Positions 25,342 through 34,299 are shown, counted from the first letter of the stretch. The stretch is DNA of 64,000 bases from Ornithinibacillus bavariensis (GCF_050433565.1 NZ_JBNPWZ010000002.1:503829-567828), one strand, 5' to 3'. The notes: generated by a model from the letters alone, not told the origin. Translations and numbers: made by a program.

Positions 25342-25383
25342 TATAATAGAACTTTTTCACAATGATAACGTAAGCGCATTCAA
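25342..25383 (+). promoter_or_regulatory. Possible second -10 and cre-like site before HMG-CoA lyase
   Basis: TATAAT at 25342-25347 has only a weak -35. ACGTAAGCGCATTCAA at 25368-25383 matches the CcpA cre consensus WTGNAANCGNWNNCAW at all but one fixed position (C in place of T). The site lies downstream of the -10, where CcpA would block elongation. Confidence 0.4.
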
Positions 25384-25421
25384 TAGGCTTCTCTAATAAT
25401 GGCCTTACAGGAGGGAAGATC

Positions 25422-26327
25422 ATGGAGAATAGACCAGATTTTGTTCAGCTAAAGGAAGTTGGACCACGTGATGGATTACAAAATGAGAAGAAATTCATTT
25501 CAACAGAAGATAAAGTAGCCTGGATTGATATGCTCTCAAATACTGGTGTAACGGAAATTGAATATTCGTCCTTCGTTAATCCCAAATGGATTCCTGCCCT
25601 AGCGGATGCCAAAGAGGTTGGAAAACGGATTAAACGAAATCCAAATGTACGATACTCTGCTCTTGTACCTAATATGAAGGGACTTGAAAATGCAATCGAA
25701 GCTGGGATAGATGGTGCGTCAGTTTTTATGTCAGCAAGTGAGACCCATAATATGAAAAATATTAACAAGACAATTGATCAGACATTTCCGGTACTTAAAG
25801 AGGTTATTGTGGCTGCAAAAGAAGAAGGGAAGAAAGTAACCGGCTATGTTTCAACCGTTTTTGATTGTCCATATGAAGGAAGCATTTCTCCAGAACAGGT
25901 TATTCGAGTCTTTGACCGGCTAATAGAAGATGGGGTTGATGATATCTCCTTAGGCGATACAATTGGGTCAGCGGTTCCATCACAGGTTGAAAGCTTACTT
26001 GATGAGATTTTAAAACGTTTTCCTAAAGATAAAATCATTTTACATTTTCACGATACAAGAGGTATGGCGATAGCTAATATTATGACATCGCTTAACTATG
26101 GAATTACAAGGTTTGATACAGCGATTGGCGGTTTAGGTGGTTGCCCTTATGCACCCGGAGCAGCAGGGAATGTGGCTACAAATGATGTACTTTATTTACT
26201 GCATGGGTTAGGAATTAAAACAGGTATCCAGGATAAAAAGATTCAGGAAGCCTCTATATTTATTCAAAACAAACTCGGTAAAAAACTTCCTAGCCGTTCG
26301 TTAGCCTATATGGAAGGTTCAGCTTAA
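25422..26327 (+). CDS. mvaB: Hydroxymethylglutaryl-CoA lyase
   Basis: A 301-residue TIM-barrel lyase that cleaves HMG-CoA to acetyl-CoA and acetoacetate, the last step of leucine degradation. The N-terminal metal/substrate motif is VGPRDGLQNE; the metal-binding HFHDTRGMA and the catalytic-Cys loop GGLGGCPYAPGAAGN are intact. The ATG follows AGGAGGG. It is a single-gene unit ending in a terminator; the other leucine-degradation genes (liu/yng-type) are not beside it. The upstream palindrome and cre-like site suggest substrate and carbon-catabolite control. Confidence 0.95.
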   Translation: MENRPDFVQLKEVGPRDGLQNEKKFISTEDKVAWIDMLSNTGVTEIEYSSFVNPKWIPALADAKEVGKRIKRNPNVRYSALVPNMKGLENAIEAGIDGASVFMSASETHNMKNINKTIDQTFPVLKEVIVAAKEEGKKVTGYVSTVFDCPYEGSISPEQVIRVFDRLIEDGVDDISLGDTIGSAVPSQVESLLDEILKRFPKDKIILHFHDTRGMAIANIMTSLNYGITRFDTAIGGLGGCPYAPGAAGNVATNDVLYLLHGLGIKTGIQDKKIQEASIFIQNKLGKKLPSRSLAYMEGSA

Positions 26328-26345
26328 AAATGAAACAACTCGAGC

Positions 26346-26377
26346 AAGTGTGATTCTTTTGAATCACACTTTTTTGT
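26346..26377 (+). terminator. Intrinsic terminator after HMG-CoA lyase
   Basis: AAGTGTGATTC / GAATCACACTT with TTTT loop and TTTTG tail. Confidence 0.93.
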
Positions 26378-26537
26378 TCTATAAGCATCGTCTAGAATCT
26401 TACAAGGCAAATCAAAATTGGCTATAAATAATTTGTAAATACTTTATCAATATCTATGCTAATCTTGACCATTATCTAATCAATAATTTATTATTAAAGG
26501 AACATAACAGGATTATCATAGAGGGGAGAGGACTATC

Positions 26538-27095
26538 ATCAATTTAGATAGTATAGGAACTAAGATAAAAGAAGTGCGACTAAGAAAAAAACTCACCCAG
26601 CAGCAGGTTGCAGACGCCTCTGGAATATCCAAGAGCATGCTGTCTAAAATTGAGAATGGACAAACCGCTTCAGCAATCGCGACATTATCGAAAATCAGTG
26701 AAACACTAGAGGTTTCTCTCTCATGGTTACTAGATGAACGAGAAGAGCAGGATTTAGTTCTTTTAACACGGGATAATAGGAGAGCGAGAATTGGTGATGA
26801 GAACATGGGTTATTCCTATGAATTATTGGCGAACCGTTCCCAACTATCTCGATTTGAACCGACAATCGTACACGTTACACCAAAAAACTTAAATTTACGT
26901 GAGGAATCTTATACGCATTCACAGGATGAATTTATATACATTTTAGAGGGATCGATTTATTTATTTTATGATGGAAAAAAATATTTTATGGAAAAGGGCG
27001 ATAGTGCCTGTTTCCAAGGTTCGAAGCCACATTTATTTATACCTGTAGATGATAAAGAGGCACAGGTACTAACCTTTTTTATGGACAATATTTAA
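26538..27095 (+). CDS. XRE-type HTH regulator with C-terminal cupin, apparent ATC start
   Basis: A regulator of about 185 residues. The N-terminal xre helix-turn-helix is clear (KIKEVRLRKKLTQQQVADAS, then GISKSMLSKIENG), and the C-terminal cupin barrel (YTHSQDEFIYILEGSIYLF...) should bind a small effector. The first ATG/GTG/TTG in frame is GTG 26574, which would remove helix 1. The coding pattern continues upstream as NLDSIGTKIKEV, right back to tandem ATC codons at 26535 and 26538, 6-9 bases after the GAGGGGAG site. No standard start exists there, so an AUC start or a mutated ATG is inferred. The likely target is the transporter/molybdoenzyme operon downstream. Confidence 0.75.
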   Translation: MNLDSIGTKIKEVRLRKKLTQQQVADASGISKSMLSKIENGQTASAIATLSKISETLEVSLSWLLDEREEQDLVLLTRDNRRARIGDENMGYSYELLANRSQLSRFEPTIVHVTPKNLNLREESYTHSQDEFIYILEGSIYLFYDGKKYFMEKGDSACFQGSKPHLFIPVDDKEAQVLTFFMDNI

Positions 27096-27149
27096 TTCTT
27101 GATTTCTATTAGAAAATAACAGCATCTAAACGTAAGTTCAATTGATAGT

Positions 27150-27234
27150 CAAAAATAGTACAGTGAGAAAATGCACCCAAAAGTTAGAGTAAAATATCTA
27201 AGTCTTAGGGGCCATAATTACTGTGCTATTTTTA
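27150..27234. repeat. 85-base imperfect palindrome, possible MITE or IS-end remnant
   Basis: AAAAATAGTACAGT at 27151 pairs with ACTGTGCTATTTTT at 27220 (13 pairs, one G-U). The interior is partly symmetric (TTAGA / TCTAA around a central AT-rich stretch). The inner sequence GCACCCAAAAGTTAGA resembles the ends of IS3-family elements. With its T-rich tail it could also serve as the terminator of the XRE-cupin gene. Confidence 0.45.
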
Positions 27235-27400
27235 TTGCAGCAGTATATATTACTTTTTCGCTGACAATTAAAACAGTACAACATCTATAAAAAGATACTC
27301 TTTTTGGGTTCAAATACGCATGCAATCATTTTGCCATTAAAAATCTATTTCGTTGTACACATCGATACAAAAGATTTTCACTTAAAAAATTATTTAGTTA

Positions 27401-27429
27401 TTGAAATGTAACCGTTTTCATGTTACGAT
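27401..27429 (+). promoter_or_regulatory. Promoter with a perfect cre site in its spacer, before the OFA transporter
   Basis: TTGAAA (27401-27406) and TACGAT (27424-27429) are 17 bases apart. The spacer contains TGTAACCGTTTTCA (27407-27420), which matches the CcpA consensus TGWAANCGNTNWCA at every position, with A and T flanks as preferred. CcpA bound here would block RNA polymerase directly, giving glucose repression. The start codon lies about 190 bases downstream, so the leader is long; that leader shows no riboswitch I can recognise. Confidence 0.65.
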
Positions 27430-27621
27430 AACTATCAGAATTTATAGAATATAGGGGTTTAAAAGTAAAAAATTACCTGCGATTCTGAAATTCTACATAA
27501 TAGCTTCTATTAATTTTTTCCATCTCTGTATATACATAAAATCACATTCCTTACTTTCGTTGGTCCCTCTCTAGGATATTCTAGAGGACTTACAATATAT
27601 TTGATTTAAAGGAGGATTTTT

Positions 27622-28911
27622 ATGGAGAAGGTTAAAAATAGGTGGTTAATTGCTGCATCAGCTCTTGGTGTCCACCTATCCATTGGATCTGCGTATGCAT
27701 GGAGTGTGTTTACGAATCCAATGATTGACAAATACGGGTGGAGTCAGACACAGGTATCTACCGCATTTAGTATTGCTATTTTCTTCCTGGGGTTTTCAGC
27801 TGCGTTCATGGGGAGGTTTGTAGAAAAAAACGGGCCCAAAAAGTCTAGTATGCTAGCAGCATTGTTTTTTGGGATAGGAGTTGCTGGATCTGGTATAGCT
27901 ACATTATTGGAATCATTAGTTTTATTATATTTATTTTACGGGATTATTGGTGGAATGGGACTAGGTATCGGTTATATATCACCAGTTTCAACGTTAGTTA
28001 AGTGGTTCCCAGATCGGCGGGGATTAGCAACAGGACTTGCCATTATGGGGTTTGGCTTTGCAGCCATGATTAGTGGACCTGCAATTGAGGGATTAATAGG
28101 TGTTGTTGGGATATCGAATACATTTTTCATTCTTGGTACTATTTATTTCTTAGTAATGACTGTATCCGCACAATATTTAGCTCCACCACCTGAAGGTTGG
28201 ACTCCAAAAGGCTTTGTGGAGAAGCAAGAAGCAGGTAAAACAAGGATAAAGATTAGACCAGATTTGTCGCAGCTTACCGCAAACGAAGCTATAAAGACAA
28301 GACGCTTTTGGATGTTATGGTTTATGTTGTTTATCAATGTAACCTGCGGAATCGCTATACTAGCGGTTGCCTCACCAATGGCTCAGGAGATTACTGGTAT
28401 GTCTGCTATCGCCGCAGCCGCCATGGTTGGCGTATTAGGAATGTTTAATGGCGGTGGTAGAATTGGCTGGGCTACCATTAGTGATTATATCGGTCGTCCA
28501 AATGTTTATACTACCTTCTTTATTATTCAAGTAATTGCATTTGCAATATTACCTTTTGCGTCGAACCCATTTTTATTTCAAATTTTATTATTTGCAATTT
28601 TAACATGCTATGGTGGGGGATTTGCTTCTGTTCCAGCATATATAGGTGATCTGTTCGGAACAAAGCAGCTTGGTGCAATCCATGGTTATATCCTTACCGC
28701 ATGGGCAATGGCCGGGGTAGTTGGACCAATATTGTTATCATTAATCTATGATAATACAGGAAGCTACACGTTAACGATGACAATCTTTACTGTTATGTTC
28801 GTAATAGCTTTGGGACTATCTGTATGGATACGAGCTGATATCAGACGATTAAGAGGACAACAGGAACAAAAATTAACAACACAGCATGCAACAGCAGCAA
28901 CAAAAGAATAG
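27622..28911 (+). CDS. OFA family MFS transporter (oxalate/formate antiporter type)
   Basis: A 429-residue, 12-helix major facilitator. The first helix (GSAYAWSVFTNPM) and the loop VKWFPDRRGLATGLAIMGFGF are signatures of the oxalate:formate antiporter (OFA) family. The AAAGGAGG site precedes the ATG. The next genes encode a formate-dehydrogenase-like molybdoenzyme and FdhD. It may therefore import the enzyme's substrate, or exchange oxalate, formate or a related acid; the family includes members with other substrates. A cre-bearing promoter lies upstream. Confidence 0.88.
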   Translation: MEKVKNRWLIAASALGVHLSIGSAYAWSVFTNPMIDKYGWSQTQVSTAFSIAIFFLGFSAAFMGRFVEKNGPKKSSMLAALFFGIGVAGSGIATLLESLVLLYLFYGIIGGMGLGIGYISPVSTLVKWFPDRRGLATGLAIMGFGFAAMISGPAIEGLIGVVGISNTFFILGTIYFLVMTVSAQYLAPPPEGWTPKGFVEKQEAGKTRIKIRPDLSQLTANEAIKTRRFWMLWFMLFINVTCGIAILAVASPMAQEITGMSAIAAAAMVGVLGMFNGGGRIGWATISDYIGRPNVYTTFFIIQVIAFAILPFASNPFLFQILLFAILTCYGGGFASVPAYIGDLFGTKQLGAIHGYILTAWAMAGVVGPILLSLIYDNTGSYTLTMTIFTVMFVIALGLSVWIRADIRRLRGQQEQKLTTQHATAATKE

Positions 28912-28926
28912 CTTTTAGAAATAATA

Positions 28927-28958
28927 GGGGTGGACTCATCAGAAGGTGAGTCAGCCCC
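28927..28958 (+). terminator. Hairpin between transporter and molybdoenzyme genes
   Basis: GGGG-tg-GACTCA / TGAGTC-ag-CCCC followed by a T-rich but interrupted tail (TTATGGTTATTTTT). It may act as a partial terminator that lowers downstream expression. Confidence 0.6.
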
Positions 28959-28996
28959 TTATGGTTATTTTTATTCTGAACAAGGAGGGTTTAAGA

Positions 28997-31348
28997 TTGG
29001 GAAAAACAAAGCATACAGGTCCAATTAAAATACCAAAAAAACCAGATTCAAAATTATGGGTTAGTAAGGTTCCGTTTGGTTTAGGGAAGGTTAAACCTCA
29101 TCATATTAGGGATACAATGAAGGTCGTTTGGGAAAATAAAGATAATTTACCTTATGCCACTCGTATTTTAACACAGGGAGTGTGTGATGGCTGTGCACTT
29201 GGAGTTTCTGGGCTTAGGGATCAAACGTTAACTGGTCCTCATTTGTGTACAACTCGACTTAATGTACTTCGTCTTAATACGATGGGGCCAATCAAAGATA
29301 GCATACTATTCTCAGATATAGATGAACTTCGAAAATTGGATAGTACAGAATTACGCAAACTTGGTAGAATACCATATCCGTTATTACGTAAACCGGGGGA
29401 CCGTAAATTTACGCGAATTTCTTGGGATGAAGCATTGAATACTATAGCAGATAAAATGAAAATGATTCAACCAAAGCAAGCTGCCTTTTATACTACGTCT
29501 CGTGGTATCACAAATGAAGTGTATTACACATTAGCAAAGGTATCTCGATTTCTTGGTGTGAATAATATTGATAATGCATCACGTATTTGTCACTCTCCTT
29601 CTAAAACGGCTTTAAGTCGTTCGATTGGTGTTGGTGCATCTACTTGTAACTATAAGGATTGGATTGGCACAGATGTACTTGTTTTTTGGGGTTCGGTAGC
29701 TGCTAACAATCAGCCTGTATCTACGAAATACATGTATGCTGCTAAACGAAAAGGAACCAAAATAATCGTTATTAATCCGTATCATGAACCAGCTATGGAT
29801 AAGTATTGGATTCCGTCCATAGCAGAATCTGCTTTATTTGGCACGAAGATTGCTGATGATTTTTATCAAGTTAATATTGGTGGAGACATAGCCTTTATGC
29901 ATGGGGTAATGAAGCATTGGTTTGAAATGGAAGAAAATATCCCAGGTTCTGCACTCAATCATGAATTTATCCGTGAGCATGTTAATGGAATAGAGGAATT
30001 AAAGGGAAAGGTCATGGCATATGAATGGGAGCAACTGGAAAAGTCTTCAGGGATCACAAAGGCTCGAATGCGAGAATTAGCAGATCTGCTAGCAAATTCA
30101 AAATCTGCAGTTTTTGTATGGTCAATGGGATTAACACAGCATCGCTTTGGAACGGATAATATATCACAAGTAGCAAATCTTGCTTTACTTAGAGGCTTTC
30201 TTGGTAGAGAACATTGTGGCTTAATGCCGATTCGTGGACATTCAGGGGTTCAAGGCTCAGGAGAGATGGGAGCAGATCCGTTTTCACTACCAGGCGGTGG
30301 CCTTGATAAAAAAAGTCGAGAGCGCGTGGAAGAAATATGGGGCTTTAAAATACCTGAATGGCAAGGGGATATCGTTGGAGTATCTTTAGAGAACGCACTT
30401 CTTCCGGATGAACATGAACGAAAACTTAAACTCTATTATATGTCTGGTGGTAATTTCCTAGAAACAATGCCAGATCCGGATTTTGTAAAAGAAAGTCTAG
30501 AAAATATCGATATTCGGGTACATCAAGATATTATACTAAATACTTCAACACTATTAGATGCAAAGCAAGCTGTTATCATTCTTCCGGCAATGACTCGTTA
30601 TGAGCAGCCTGGTGGTGGTACGTCAACCTCTACAGAGAGGATGGTTTATTTTTCACCTGAAATTAAAGGTCCGAGAATTGAAGAGGCAAGATCAGAATGG
30701 GAAATATATGTAGATTTAGCGAAAAGAGTTAAGCCTGAAGAAAAGGAATTAATCGATTTCAAGGATACTCATGAGATTCGTGAAGAAATTGCGAAAGCAG
30801 CACCTAATTATGATGGTATACAACACTTGAAAAATAGAGGAGATTTGTTCCAATGGGGTGGGGCGTGGCTTTGTGAGGATGGAATTTGTCCGACACCAGA
30901 TGGAAAAGGAAATCTCATTACTGTAGAAATACCAGAGCTGCGGAAACCTGAAGGACATTTCTATGTCACGACTAGACGTGGAAAGCAGTTCAATTCAATG
31001 ATATATGGAGAAAAGGATCCGTTTAATGCTGCAGATCGTTATGATGTGCTTCTCAATGAAGATGATGGTAATGGTTTAGGCATTAAAGAAGGAGATGCCA
31101 TCGTCGTTTTTAACCAATATGGTACGTTTACAGGTAGAGCGAAATTTGAGCCTGTGAAACCTGGGAATCTTGAGGTCCATTGGCCAGAAGGAAATTCATT
31201 AATACCTAAGGGTGTATACGAGGACTATGCGGGAATCCCCGAATATAATACTGCAGTAATTGTTGAAAAGGCAGAAACGTATTATGCCCACAAGGATACG
31301 AAATATGTAGAAAAGCGAGTAGAAGAGCTTGAATTGGAGCCACATTAA
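28997..31348 (+). CDS. FdhF/YdeP family molybdopterin oxidoreductase (formate-dehydrogenase-like)
   Basis: A 783-residue Mo-bisMGD enzyme. A short N-terminal region carries CDGC (Cys63, Cys66), then the molybdopterin domains. The segment ASRICHSPSKTAL puts Cys198 where E. coli FdhF has selenocysteine, so Mo is probably Cys-ligated. The dinucleotide-binding C-terminal domain begins near FYVTTRRGKQFNSMIYG. The TTG at 28997 follows AAGGAGG by 7 bases; the longer frame from 28946 lacks a site. It is followed by fdhD, whose product sulfurates the Mo cofactor of such enzymes. YdeP-type proteins are not all formate dehydrogenases, so the substrate is uncertain. Confidence 0.9.
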   Translation: MGKTKHTGPIKIPKKPDSKLWVSKVPFGLGKVKPHHIRDTMKVVWENKDNLPYATRILTQGVCDGCALGVSGLRDQTLTGPHLCTTRLNVLRLNTMGPIKDSILFSDIDELRKLDSTELRKLGRIPYPLLRKPGDRKFTRISWDEALNTIADKMKMIQPKQAAFYTTSRGITNEVYYTLAKVSRFLGVNNIDNASRICHSPSKTALSRSIGVGASTCNYKDWIGTDVLVFWGSVAANNQPVSTKYMYAAKRKGTKIIVINPYHEPAMDKYWIPSIAESALFGTKIADDFYQVNIGGDIAFMHGVMKHWFEMEENIPGSALNHEFIREHVNGIEELKGKVMAYEWEQLEKSSGITKARMRELADLLANSKSAVFVWSMGLTQHRFGTDNISQVANLALLRGFLGREHCGLMPIRGHSGVQGSGEMGADPFSLPGGGLDKKSRERVEEIWGFKIPEWQGDIVGVSLENALLPDEHERKLKLYYMSGGNFLETMPDPDFVKESLENIDIRVHQDIILNTSTLLDAKQAVIILPAMTRYEQPGGGTSTSTERMVYFSPEIKGPRIEEARSEWEIYVDLAKRVKPEEKELIDFKDTHEIREEIAKAAPNYDGIQHLKNRGDLFQWGGAWLCEDGICPTPDGKGNLITVEIPELRKPEGHFYVTTRRGKQFNSMIYGEKDPFNAADRYDVLLNEDDGNGLGIKEGDAIVVFNQYGTFTGRAKFEPVKPGNLEVHWPEGNSLIPKGVYEDYAGIPEYNTAVIVEKAETYYAHKDTKYVEKRVEELELEPH

Positions 31349-31351
31349 AGG

Positions 31352-32164
31352 ATGAGCGTAATGGGTGATGGAAAACAGGATAAGTGGGAATTTATTCGAT
31401 TTAACGGAAATGAGCCGGTTCCGGTTGCAGAGGAAATAGTTCGTGAGTTTCCTCTCACCATTTTCTTGAATGGTGAAGAGTTTGCAACCATGGTTTGTTC
31501 ACCAAACCATTTAGAGGAATTAGTTATAGGCTTTCTTGCCTCAGAGGGAATTGTACGGTTATATGAAGAAATAAAAGATCTAAAATTGGATGCTGAACGA
31601 GGATTTGCTTATGTAGAGCTTTATCGTGAAGTTGACGTATCATTAGCGGAGCATTCCAAACGATTTATCGGATCCTGTTGTGGGAAAAGTAGACAATTTT
31701 ATTTTAAGAGTGATGTAAAAACTGCTAAAACAATAACAAGCAAAATAACGATATCTGCAGAACAGTGCTATAATCTAATGAAAGAATTATTGATTCGCTC
31801 TGATCAATTTAGAAGGACAGGTGGTGTGCATAATGCAGCACTTGCAACTTCTGAAGGATTGTTAGAGGTAAGAAGTGATATTGGTCGGCATAATGCATTG
31901 GATAAGGTGTATGGCACTATTTTACAACAAAAAATCCCCTTAAAGGATAAGTTAATTGTTTTTAGTGGTCGAATTTCTTCAGAGGTTTTATTAAAAATAT
32001 CGAAAATAGGTGTAGGAATCTTACTTTCTAAATCGGCTCCAACAGATTTGGCGTTAAGCCTGGCAAATGATTTAGGAATAACAGCAATCGGATTTGCTAG
32101 AGAAAATAAAATGAATGTCTATACACATCCAAATCGAATACGAGAAGCAGGAATCAAGTCTTGA
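31352..32164 (+). CDS. fdhD: Formate dehydrogenase accessory sulfurtransferase FdhD
   Basis: A 270-residue protein that passes sulfur from a cysteine desulfurase to the Mo-bisMGD cofactor before it is inserted into formate dehydrogenase. The active Cys pair is in GSCCGKSRQF, and RTGGVHNAAL and DIGRHNALDKVYG are the family cofactor-binding motifs. The stop of the oxidoreductase gene is 3 bases upstream. The AAAGG site touches ATG 31352 but is nine bases from ATG 31361, so the real start may be the second (267 residues). Confidence 0.93.
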   Translation: MSVMGDGKQDKWEFIRFNGNEPVPVAEEIVREFPLTIFLNGEEFATMVCSPNHLEELVIGFLASEGIVRLYEEIKDLKLDAERGFAYVELYREVDVSLAEHSKRFIGSCCGKSRQFYFKSDVKTAKTITSKITISAEQCYNLMKELLIRSDQFRRTGGVHNAALATSEGLLEVRSDIGRHNALDKVYGTILQQKIPLKDKLIVFSGRISSEVLLKISKIGVGILLSKSAPTDLALSLANDLGITAIGFARENKMNVYTHPNRIREAGIKS

Positions 32165-32181
32165 AAATAAATTATTAATAC

Positions 32182-32217
32182 ATAGAGCTGTATTCAGTAA
32201 TGGTATACAGCTCTGTG
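32182..32217 (+). other. Hairpin without T-run between fdhD and moaA
   Basis: AGAGCTGTAT / ATACAGCTCT, a perfect 10-bp stem with an 11-base loop and CA/TG extensions, but followed by GTGCCATCG rather than T residues. It may mark mRNA processing or attenuation between the enzyme and cofactor genes. Confidence 0.5.
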
Positions 32218-32256
32218 CCATCGATTAAAAGAAAGTTTTAGAAGGGCGGTTCAGTC

Positions 32257-33264
32257 ATGAAAATCACGGATAAGTTTGGTCGTCCCTTACAGGATTTACG
32301 AATTTCAGTTACAGATCGCTGTAACTTTCGCTGTACATATTGTATGCCAAAGGAAATTTTTGGAAAAGACTATCCTTTTTTACCTAAAAGCGATTTGCTA
32401 ACATTTGAAGAGATTGAGAGACTGGCAAAATTGTTTGTTAGATTAGGCGTTAAAAAAATTCGTTTAACTGGTGGAGAACCACTTTTAAGAAGGAATTTAC
32501 CAGATTTAATAGCTAGATTATCGGCTATAGATGGCCTAGAAGATATCGGACTTACAACGAATGCAACTCTATTAGAAAAAATGGCTATAGATTTGAAGGC
32601 TGCTGGCTTAAAGCGAATTAATGTTAGTTTAGATGCGCTAGACAATGAATTATTTCAGAGGATTAATGATAGTGGTATTCGTACGGAACACGTCTTAAGA
32701 GGGATAGATAAGGCAATGGAGGTTGGACTAAAGGTAAAAGTTAATATGGTTGTGAAAAAAGGTATGAATGAGCCTGAAATTATTCCAATGGCTCGTTTTT
32801 TTAAGGAAAAGGAAATAACATTACGTTTTATAGAGTTTATGGATGTTGGGAAAACAAATGGTTGGGATTTTAGTAAGGTTATAGCTAAAAAAGAGATTTA
32901 CCATTTGTTAAACCAGCATTTTGAATTAGAAGCAATTGACCCAGCATATCTCGGAGAAGTAGCGAAGCGATATCGTTATGTAGGAACTAGTACCGAGGTT
33001 GGGTTTATTACATCTGTATCAGAATCATTTTGTTCAACCTGTACAAGAGCAAGAATTGCCGCAGATGGAAAGCTTTATACATGCCTATTTGCAGCAAAGG
33101 GATTTGATTTTCGAGAGCTTCTACGGTCAGGAAAGACTGATAAGGAAATAGAGGAAAATATTATCGACATATGGAATAGTCGTGGAGACCGTTACTCCGA
33201 TGAACGCACGGAAGCAACAGTAAAAAACAAAGATCGGATTGAAATGTCTTATATTGGTGGTTAG
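32257..33264 (+). CDS. moaA: GTP 3',8-cyclase MoaA
   Basis: A 335-residue radical SAM enzyme that converts GTP to 3',8-cyclo-GTP, the first step of molybdenum cofactor synthesis. The SAM [4Fe-4S] motif is DRCNFRCTYCMP (Cys22, 26, 29); the second, GTP-binding cluster uses CSTCTRARIAADGKLYTC near residue 260. The C-terminus ends GG (SYIGG), as MoaA needs for activity. It heads an eight-gene cofactor operon with short gaps. Confidence 0.97.
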   Translation: MKITDKFGRPLQDLRISVTDRCNFRCTYCMPKEIFGKDYPFLPKSDLLTFEEIERLAKLFVRLGVKKIRLTGGEPLLRRNLPDLIARLSAIDGLEDIGLTTNATLLEKMAIDLKAAGLKRINVSLDALDNELFQRINDSGIRTEHVLRGIDKAMEVGLKVKVNMVVKKGMNEPEIIPMARFFKEKEITLRFIEFMDVGKTNGWDFSKVIAKKEIYHLLNQHFELEAIDPAYLGEVAKRYRYVGTSTEVGFITSVSESFCSTCTRARIAADGKLYTCLFAAKGFDFRELLRSGKTDKEIEENIIDIWNSRGDRYSDERTEATVKNKDRIEMSYIGG

Positions 33265-33288
33265 TTTTTTAAGGATAGAGGGAAGAAA

Positions 33289-34299
33289 ATGAAGAATCGT
33301 TATTCACGACAAATTTTATATACGTATGTGGGGGAGAAGGGGCAGGAAAAAATAGGGGGAAAACATGTTTTAGTCCTTGGTTGTGGTGCGCTTGGAACTG
33401 CTAATTCTGAATCCCTTGTTCGAGGGGGTATCGGTAAGTTAACGGTTATTGACCGGGATTATGTGGAGGAAAGTAATTTACAAAGACAACAGCTCTTCAC
33501 AGAAGAAGATTGTATCAATGAGTTACCAAAGGCTGTTGCAGCAAAGAAGCATTTACAACAAATCAATTCTACGGTCGATATCCGTGCACATGTCATGGAT
33601 GCAACAGCTGCCAACTTACCTCCACTATTACAAGACGTAGATTTAGTGATTGATGCTACAGATAACTTTGATATTCGATTTCTAATGAATGACTTAATTC
33701 ACCAATATCAGGTTCCATGGATTGTTGGTTCTTGTGTAGGTAGCACGGGAATGAGTTTTACAATATTACCTGGAGAAACCCCATGTTTGCGTTGTTTATT
33801 AGATGCGACTCCAATTTCCGGTGCAACCTGTGATTCAGTTGGAATAATTGCTCCTGCTGTTCAAATGGTTGTTGCCCATCAGCAGGCAGAAGCACTTAAA
33901 TTATTAGTAGAGGATTACTCTGCTTTACGATCTAATCTAGTAACCTTTGATTTATGGAATAATCTCTATCATTCTATTGATATAAAACGTGCGAAAAGGG
34001 GCTCTTGTCCTACTTGCGGAGAGTATCCAAGCTATCCAAGCTTAAACTATGAAACTCAGACTAAGATGGAAGTGCTATGTGGAAGAAATACGGTGCAAGT
34101 ACGGGCAAAAAGAAAGATATACCTCGATGAATTAGCCAATAGGCTTAGAAAGATAAGTGCTGTAAAGCAGAATGAATTTTTACTTTCCCTAACTTATCAA
34201 GGATATCGTGTCGTTATTTTTCAAGATGGAAGATTTCTAATTCACGGTACTGATTCTACAGACGTAGCGAGGAATATTTACTATCAATTGGTAGGGTAA
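33289..34299 (+). CDS. moeB: Molybdopterin-synthase adenylyltransferase MoeB
   Basis: A 336-residue E1-like enzyme that adenylates the C-terminal Gly of MoaD. The ATP-binding loop is VLGCGALGTANSE. Zinc Cys pairs are CLRC (in ETPCLRCLL) and CPTC (in GSCPTCGEY). The last 80 or so residues are not a rhodanese domain but a small alpha/beta extension (KIYLDELANRLRKIS...). This fits MoeB of bacilli rather than the rhodanese-fused MOCS3 type. It lies 24 bases after moaA. Confidence 0.93.
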   Translation: MKNRYSRQILYTYVGEKGQEKIGGKHVLVLGCGALGTANSESLVRGGIGKLTVIDRDYVEESNLQRQQLFTEEDCINELPKAVAAKKHLQQINSTVDIRAHVMDATAANLPPLLQDVDLVIDATDNFDIRFLMNDLIHQYQVPWIVGSCVGSTGMSFTILPGETPCLRCLLDATPISGATCDSVGIIAPAVQMVVAHQQAEALKLLVEDYSALRSNLVTFDLWNNLYHSIDIKRAKRGSCPTCGEYPSYPSLNYETQTKMEVLCGRNTVQVRAKRKIYLDELANRLRKISAVKQNEFLLSLTYQGYRVVIFQDGRFLIHGTDSTDVARNIYYQLVG

